From positions 1 to 36,128 of the forward strand of contig MGWK01000006.1 of the NCBI GenBank assembly GCA_001800975.1: 36,128 nt of DNA, read 5' to 3'. Below the pieces are notes generated by a model. The model searched no databases. It had not been told where the DNA came from and saw only the letters and a program-made list of their open reading frames with translations. Position 1 is the first letter of the stretch. Every line of letters starts with the position of its first letter. This stretch comes from Flavobacteria bacterium RIFCSPLOWO2_12_FULL_35_11. Lineage in GTDB: Bacteria > Bacteroidota > Bacteroidia > Flavobacteriales > Flavobacteriaceae. Both the position numbers and the translations under genes were made by a program. Shown here piece by piece: positions 31,283 through 36,128 of the stretch.

Positions 31283-34066
31283 TTATTGTTTAACAGCTTT
31301 ATCTGTTTTAGCATTAATAAACTGATTAACAGGATTGCCATCGGCATCAATTTCTATAATATTGTCGAAACCAAGCTCATTTAGTTTTTCGGAAATTTTT
31401 GCTTTATCGCCAACCATAAACCAATTTACAGCATTTGGTTTCACCGCTTTTTTGCTCACGCTTTGTAATTCATTTAATGACAAACTCCTAACATTTGCAT
31501 CATATTTCTGATAATAATCATCAGGCAAGTCATATTTTACCAAATTATAAAGTGAACTGTTTACGGCGCTGTTGGTTTCCCATTGTCCAGGTAATTTCAG
31601 CACTTGATTGGTTTTTACTTTGTCTAGCTCTTTCTGGGTGGCTGGCCTTGTGGTCACAAATTCCAATATTTCTTTTCTCAATTCTTTAACAGATTCTGCA
31701 GTTTTATCTGTTTGTACAGGCGCATAAACTAAAAACGGACGTTCCTGTTGTGCATCCATAACAAATCCTGCTGCACCATAAGCCCAATGCTTGTCTTCCC
31801 TTAAATTCATATTAATTCTTGAAGTAAAATCACCACCTAAAATGCTCACCATTTGTTCCAAGGCAATTTCTGAAAAAGCACCATATTTCTCAGTAAGGTG
31901 ACCTGCAATAATAACGGATTGTTGTGATTCAGGTCTGTTCATCAGATACAAGGTGTTTTTAGTATTGACAGCAGGTTTATTGAAAACAATGGTTGGGACG
32001 CTTCCATCTTTCCATTTGCCCAATGATTTTTCCAATTTTGATTTAAGCTCTTTCATATCAATATCGCCGGTAACCACTAAAGTTGCATTATTGGGTTTCA
32101 TCCAAGTATCATAAAACTTAACAATATCTTCTCTGGTTAATTTCTCAACGGTAGCCTCATAACCGCTGCCAGTGTATGGATTGCTGTAAGGGTGACCTTC
32201 GCCATACAAGTATTTATTCATGACCCTTAAAGCCATCGTTATTGGCTGTGACTTCTCATTTCTAATGCCATTTATTTGCTCAGTTTTCAACCTTTCAAAT
32301 TCTTTATTTGGAAAAGCCGGATTTAAAATAACGTCGGCAAAAAGTCCTAAACTGGCATCAAAACTAGGTTTTAAAGTATTCATATAAACATTTGAAATAT
32401 CCTGATCTGAATAAGAACTTAAATTAGCGCCTAACAATTGTAATTTCTCATTGATTTGCAATGAGTTCAATTCCTTTGTGCCTTCATCCAACAAATTCAT
32501 GGCTAATGCAGCGGTGCCCGGACTTGAAATATGATCCGATTTATAGCCGGCATTTACCATCAGATTCATAACGATTGTTGGCACACCTTCTCTTTTTGCC
32601 AAAATAATTTTTAATCCGTTGGATAATTTTGCACGCTCCAATTCAGGGAAATTAGCACTTTTTGGCGTTCCCACTGCTGGAATTTTTGTTCTGTCAACAG
32701 AAGATTTTACGATGCTATATTCTGGAAATGGATTGCATATTAACGTATGTTTCCCTTTGGTCAGCCATTTTTGGGCTGTGGCCTTAAGATCTTCTATGGT
32801 AGCATCTTGCACATATTTAAGTGTTTTTTTGTAATTGGATGCATCACCAAAATAAGTTTCATTAGAAGCTAAAATGTCTGAAGTTCCTCCAAAACCACCT
32901 ATGCGTTCCAATCCTTTAATAAAGTCGGCAAAATAAGACGCTTTCACTCTTTTTAATTCGGCTTCAGTAGGACCGTTTTTTATAAAATTGTCTAGTTCAG
33001 CCAATAAAGTAGCCTTCACAATTTCTGCATTGCCGCCAGATTTTACATTCACATAAGTTATAAAATTACTGGCAATTTCACTGGAAGCCTGAAATGAAAC
33101 TGCAGAACTGGCTGTTTGATCTTCGTACACTAATTTTTTATACAACCTGGAATTTTTTCCGCTCGATAAAATAGCTGAAATTAAATCAAATTGCACATCT
33201 TCTTTATTTCCCAATTCAGGGGTATTCCATGCCAATAAAATTCTGGTTTCCGGAACCCTGTCTTCATAAACTTGATAAGTGTCTCCATGATGGACAGGGA
33301 CATTAACTTCTTGTCTTTCAATTGTTGGTCCGGATGGAATGTCTCCAAAATAACTCAAAACCTTAGCATAAATTTCCTGTGGATTTACATCTCCGGCAAT
33401 CGCAATTACTGCATTTGAAGTACCGTAATAGGTTTTAAACCATTCATGCACATCTTCCACTGAAGCGGCATTGAGATCTTCCATTTCCCCAATAACCGTC
33501 CAAGAATATGGATGCCCTTTTGGGTACATTGCTTTTGTAAGCAAATCCCATTGTTTTCCGTAAGGTTGATTTTCACCCTGTCTTTTCTCATTCTGAACAA
33601 CGCCCCGCTGTTCGTCTAACAATTCTTGGTCAATATTGCCTAATAAATGGCCCATGCGATCAGATTCCAAAAATAAAACCTGATCCAATGCCGCTACAGG
33701 CACATTTTGAAAATAGTTGGTTCTGTCGGAATTTGTGGTTCCATTAACGTCTGTTCCCCCTATTCTTTCCAAAGCCTGAAAATAATCATCCTTAAAATTT
33801 TCACTTCCATTAAACATCAAATGCTCAAACAAATGGGCAAAACCGCTTTTGCCTTGCTTTTCATTTTTAGATCCTACGTGATACCATACATTAACAGCAA
33901 CTATTGGTGCTTTATGATCTTCATAAACCAATAATTTTAACCCGTTTGGCAATACAAATCGCTCATACGGAATGTTTATTTCGCTGGCTTTAAATTCAAA
34001 AGTTTGCGCTTGCTGACTTTGTATTCCAAAAATCAGCAAAAAAAATAAAAGTGATAATTTTTTCAT
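31283..34066 (-). CDS. Secreted M16 family zinc metallopeptidase (pitrilysin-like)
   Basis: This 927-residue protein has a signal peptide (cut near QQAQ, residues 18-21), so it acts in the periplasm or outer membrane. The first M16 half carries the inverted zinc motif HLFEH at residues 78-82, with a downstream Glu in LLDEQRGVVQNEKR as third ligand. The second half (starting around residue 480, FPELERAKLSNGLKIILA) lacks HxxEH and is the inactive partner lobe, as in other two-lobed M16 enzymes. Such enzymes degrade peptides inside a closed chamber. The substrate is unknown. The strong terminator at 31222-31252 and a repeat element follow the gene. The length fits two-lobed M16B/C-type proteins. 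Confidence 0.95.
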   Translation of the reverse strand: MKKLSLLFFLLIFGIQSQQAQTFEFKASEINIPYERFVLPNGLKLLVYEDHKAPIVAVNVWYHVGSKNEKQGKSGFAHLFEHLMFNGSENFKDDYFQALERIGGTDVNGTTNSDRTNYFQNVPVAALDQVLFLESDRMGHLLGNIDQELLDEQRGVVQNEKRQGENQPYGKQWDLLTKAMYPKGHPYSWTVIGEMEDLNAASVEDVHEWFKTYYGTSNAVIAIAGDVNPQEIYAKVLSYFGDIPSGPTIERQEVNVPVHHGDTYQVYEDRVPETRILLAWNTPELGNKEDVQFDLISAILSSGKNSRLYKKLVYEDQTASSAVSFQASSEIASNFITYVNVKSGGNAEIVKATLLAELDNFIKNGPTEAELKRVKASYFADFIKGLERIGGFGGTSDILASNETYFGDASNYKKTLKYVQDATIEDLKATAQKWLTKGKHTLICNPFPEYSIVKSSVDRTKIPAVGTPKSANFPELERAKLSNGLKIILAKREGVPTIVMNLMVNAGYKSDHISSPGTAALAMNLLDEGTKELNSLQINEKLQLLGANLSSYSDQDISNVYMNTLKPSFDASLGLFADVILNPAFPNKEFERLKTEQINGIRNEKSQPITMALRVMNKYLYGEGHPYSNPYTGSGYEATVEKLTREDIVKFYDTWMKPNNATLVVTGDIDMKELKSKLEKSLGKWKDGSVPTIVFNKPAVNTKNTLYLMNRPESQQSVIIAGHLTEKYGAFSEIALEQMVSILGGDFTSRINMNLREDKHWAYGAAGFVMDAQQERPFLVYAPVQTDKTAESVKELRKEILEFVTTRPATQKELDKVKTNQVLKLPGQWETNSAVNSSLYNLVKYDLPDDYYQKYDANVRSLSLNELQSVSKKAVKPNAVNWFMVGDKAKISEKLNELGFDNIIEIDADGNPVNQFINAKTDKAVKQ

Positions 34067-34260
34067 AATTAGATTTAGTTAATTAATTTAAGTTTGTTAC
34101 AATCTACCCTTAATTAATAGATTCTTATTTTAGGGCGTTTTCAAATTGAGGGGAATTAAAAGTAGGAATTATTTTTAACTTTTATAAATTATTTTTTAGA
34201 ACTGTCAAATAATCCAAAAGTCTTTTAAACTGAAGTTTGCAAAAAAATATGAACAAAAAA

Positions 34261-34284
34261 TCCCTAAATAAATTTATTTAGGGA
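34261..34284. terminator. Perfect palindromic terminator between helicase and M16 genes
   Basis: TCCCTAAATAAA at 34261-34272 is followed at once by its complement at 34273-34284, a 24-bp perfect palindrome with A and T runs either side. It follows the SF2 helicase stop on the minus strand, where a T-run comes after the stem. Confidence 0.75.
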
Positions 34285-34336
34285 AAAAGAGTTTTTTCAG
34301 AAGTAATCTGATTAAAATTAGTGTTTCAGCGCACTC

Positions 34337-35914
34337 TTAATCTTCCGGTGGTCTACCATAAACTTCTTCAAAAACCGTATCGAAATTATCACGTAAATAC
34401 AACCGCAATTTTTTTCCGTAATCGTCTTTCAGCCAATCGGCAAAATTTGTGGTGCTTTTGCTGATGCATTTGGTATAATGATGAATTCTGTATTCAATAT
34501 CTTCCCCCAACTTGTTTGCTAAAATTAAGGCGTCATAAACATCTTCACTGTTTTCGACACAAATTTTGGCATGTTGCGCAATGGAACGTTCCAAAACCAC
34601 TTTTGAAGACTCCCCTATTTTAACGGCGTCTTTATAGGTTTGTTTGATGTCAAAATGCACTGCGTCAGAATTAGAAAACTCTGCCCGAAGTTCTTTAGGC
34701 ATTTCATATTCAAAATTGCTTTCCAATTCTTCATCATTCAGCAATTTGTCCAGATAATAATTAGGAGACGTAAATATGCTTTGCCAATTTAAATCGGCTC
34801 CCCACGGGCCAAATCGGTGAAAATTATTTCCTAAATCAATGACGTTAAAAGTATTTTTACTTTTTAAAATACGTGAACCACGGCCAATCATTTGATAATA
34901 TAAGGTCAACGATTTTGTGGCCCTGTTTAAAATAATCGTATCAACTGTTGGTTCATCAAAACCGGTCGTTAAAATACTCACGGAAGTTAAAATAGCATTT
35001 GGTGTTTTTTTAAACCACCTTAAAATAAATTCCCTTTCTTTTTTTGTCGCCGTATTATCGAGGTGTGCAATGGTATATCCTGCCGCCCTGAACATTTCAT
35101 ACACATGCAAGGAAGTGCTGATTCCGTTGTTGAAAATTAATGTTTTCTTCCCTTTGGAATGCTCTTCATAAGACGACAATAATTTGCCCAACATATCATT
35201 ATTAGAATACAAATCTTCGGAAGATTTTACCGTATAATCTCCGTTGGCGCCAACAACCAAAGAGGTTAAGCCAACATTGTATAAATAGGTATTTGCGCGC
35301 GACAAAAATTCATTTTGGATTAATGATTCAATCGTTTCTCCAACAATTAATTCATCATAATTGTCGTTCATTGGGAGATTCATATTGGAACTTAACGGCG
35401 TTGCGGTAACACCTAAAAAAAACGATTTTTCAAAAAACTTAAAGAGTTTTGTAAATGAATTGTAATGCGCCTCGTCAATAATTACCAAACCAATATCAGA
35501 AATATCAAGTTTATCTTCATTTAATCGGTTGTTCAGGGTTTCTACCATCGCCACAAAACAACTGTAATTTTCCTGGTCGTCTAAATTTGCTTTGCTGTGA
35601 ATTACTTTATTGTTAACGTTAAATTCTGTAAGCATGGTTGATGTTTGCTTGCACAATTCAATACGATGCGTCAAAACCAATACTTTTTTGTTGTGATGCT
35701 TCAAATATTGTCGAACAATCTCAGAAAAGATCACTGTTTTTCCACCGCCAGTAGGCAATTGGAACAACAAATGATAGTCTTCCGGCGCATCCTCAAAGCA
35801 TTTGAAAATCTTATTAATTGCTTCTTTTTGGTAGCTGTATAAATCTTTACCGGCTTTTCTTTCCTCTAATTCTGTGGCTGTTATGGACAAATTTTTTGGT
35901 TTTATGACCAACAA
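34337..35914 (-). CDS. SF2 DEAH-box DNA/RNA helicase (RAD25/restriction-helicase-like)
   Basis: This protein is about 525 residues. It opens with a Q-like YSYQKEAINKIF, then LPTGGGKT (motif I), THRIEL (Ia), VIIDEAH (motif II) and VTATP (III). TTGFDEPTVD (V) and QMIGRGSR (VI) follow in the second RecA lobe. The architecture matches standalone SF2 helicases of the ERCC3/type III restriction helicase clan. Its cellular role is unclear. No ATG fits: an in-frame TAA lies at 35927-35929 and the first Met is near residue 93, so a TTG (35914 or 35911) or another weak codon must start it. No nuclease or methyltransferase gene is adjacent. Confidence 0.85.
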   Translation of the reverse strand: MLVIKPKNLSITATELEERKAGKDLYSYQKEAINKIFKCFEDAPEDYHLLFQLPTGGGKTVIFSEIVRQYLKHHNKKVLVLTHRIELCKQTSTMLTEFNVNNKVIHSKANLDDQENYSCFVAMVETLNNRLNEDKLDISDIGLVIIDEAHYNSFTKLFKFFEKSFFLGVTATPLSSNMNLPMNDNYDELIVGETIESLIQNEFLSRANTYLYNVGLTSLVVGANGDYTVKSSEDLYSNNDMLGKLLSSYEEHSKGKKTLIFNNGISTSLHVYEMFRAAGYTIAHLDNTATKKEREFILRWFKKTPNAILTSVSILTTGFDEPTVDTIILNRATKSLTLYYQMIGRGSRILKSKNTFNVIDLGNNFHRFGPWGADLNWQSIFTSPNYYLDKLLNDEELESNFEYEMPKELRAEFSNSDAVHFDIKQTYKDAVKIGESSKVVLERSIAQHAKICVENSEDVYDALILANKLGEDIEYRIHHYTKCISKSTTNFADWLKDDYGKKLRLYLRDNFDTVFEEVYGRPPED

Positions 35915-36080
35915 AAGTACCGCCTTTTAAGGGTTATTTCCCTATGATTTAAAATTATTTTTATTCAGTCTAAATTTACGATGACTTAAATTACACATAA
36001 ATAACTGATTATTAATTACATATAAGGTTGTTTCTGAATAAAATAATAATGAAAATATTTTCCCTAAAATTTATAAGTGT

Positions 36081-36101
36081 CTATTCATAGGCCATGAATA
36101 G
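36081..36101. terminator. Hairpin near the right window edge
   Basis: CTATTCAT at 36081-36088 pairs with ATGAATAG at 36094-36101 around AGGCC, followed by an A/T palindrome. It may end a gene lying to the right of the window. Nothing else was recognised in 35915-36128. Confidence 0.35.
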
Positions 36102-36128
36102 CTAAAAAATATTTTTTGATTTATTAAA

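Overview
This AT-rich window most likely comes from a member of the Bacteroidota, class Flavobacteriia (probably Flavobacteriaceae). The evidence is the promoter style (several TAnnTTTG -7 boxes), lipoproteins with a bare Cys after short lipoboxes, a DUF6268-type outer membrane protein, a lipocalin-like/OmpA lipoprotein pair, DbpA-like helicases and a TolB/FlgO-TPR membrane protein. No rRNA, tRNA, CRISPR array or complete transposase was seen.

Layout. 1-5456: the 3' tail of a probable 2-oxo acid dehydrogenase E1 gene, an Hsp20 chaperone with a helical partner gene behind tandem Crp/Fnr-like boxes, a gene-poor patch with two inverted-repeat-bounded units, a TruC-like pseudouridine synthase, a lipocalin-like/OmpA lipoprotein operon, a TauE/SafE permease with a CPXCG zinc-ribbon protein, and a thioredoxin. 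5544-6770: a Bcr/CflA-type MFS exporter. 6913-10815: an AT-richer accessory island with a beta-class DNA methyltransferase, a large DGQHR-domain protein and a divergent uracil/hypoxanthine-DNA-glycosylase-like protein. 10991-18276: housekeeping and stress genes (secreted thioredoxin-like protein, small coiled-coil protein, Old Yellow Enzyme, AI-2E family permease, dienelactone hydrolase, Zn-knuckle SDR, EamA permease). 18465-21317: two outer membrane beta-barrel genes. 21347-24345: a redox block with a di-heme cytochrome b plus decaheme cytochrome c, a lipoprotein rubrerythrin and a DUF2231 membrane protein. 24480-35914: PfkB-family sugar kinase, TolB/TPR protein, three SF2 helicases, GNAT acetyltransferase and an M16 peptidase, with a REP/MITE-like repeat before the peptidase terminator.

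The strongest candidate for an undescribed system is the island at 6913-10815. A modification methyltransferase is co-directional with a DGQHR (DndB/DpdB-like) protein whose N-terminus resembles a degenerate nuclease domain. Across a 154-bp divergent promoter region lies a UDG-superfamily protein with Mug/hypoxanthine-DNA-glycosylase signatures. A methylation-guarded, base-excision type of restriction is a testable hypothesis. Regulatory structure is also rich. A 69-bp ungapped promoter module is shared by the lipocalin/OmpA operon and the 79-aa gene. TTAAG boxes at 11-bp spacing lie upstream of both rubrerythrin and DUF2231, as expected for an OmpR-family regulator. Two Crp/Fnr-type boxes lie exactly 22 bp apart upstream of hsp20.
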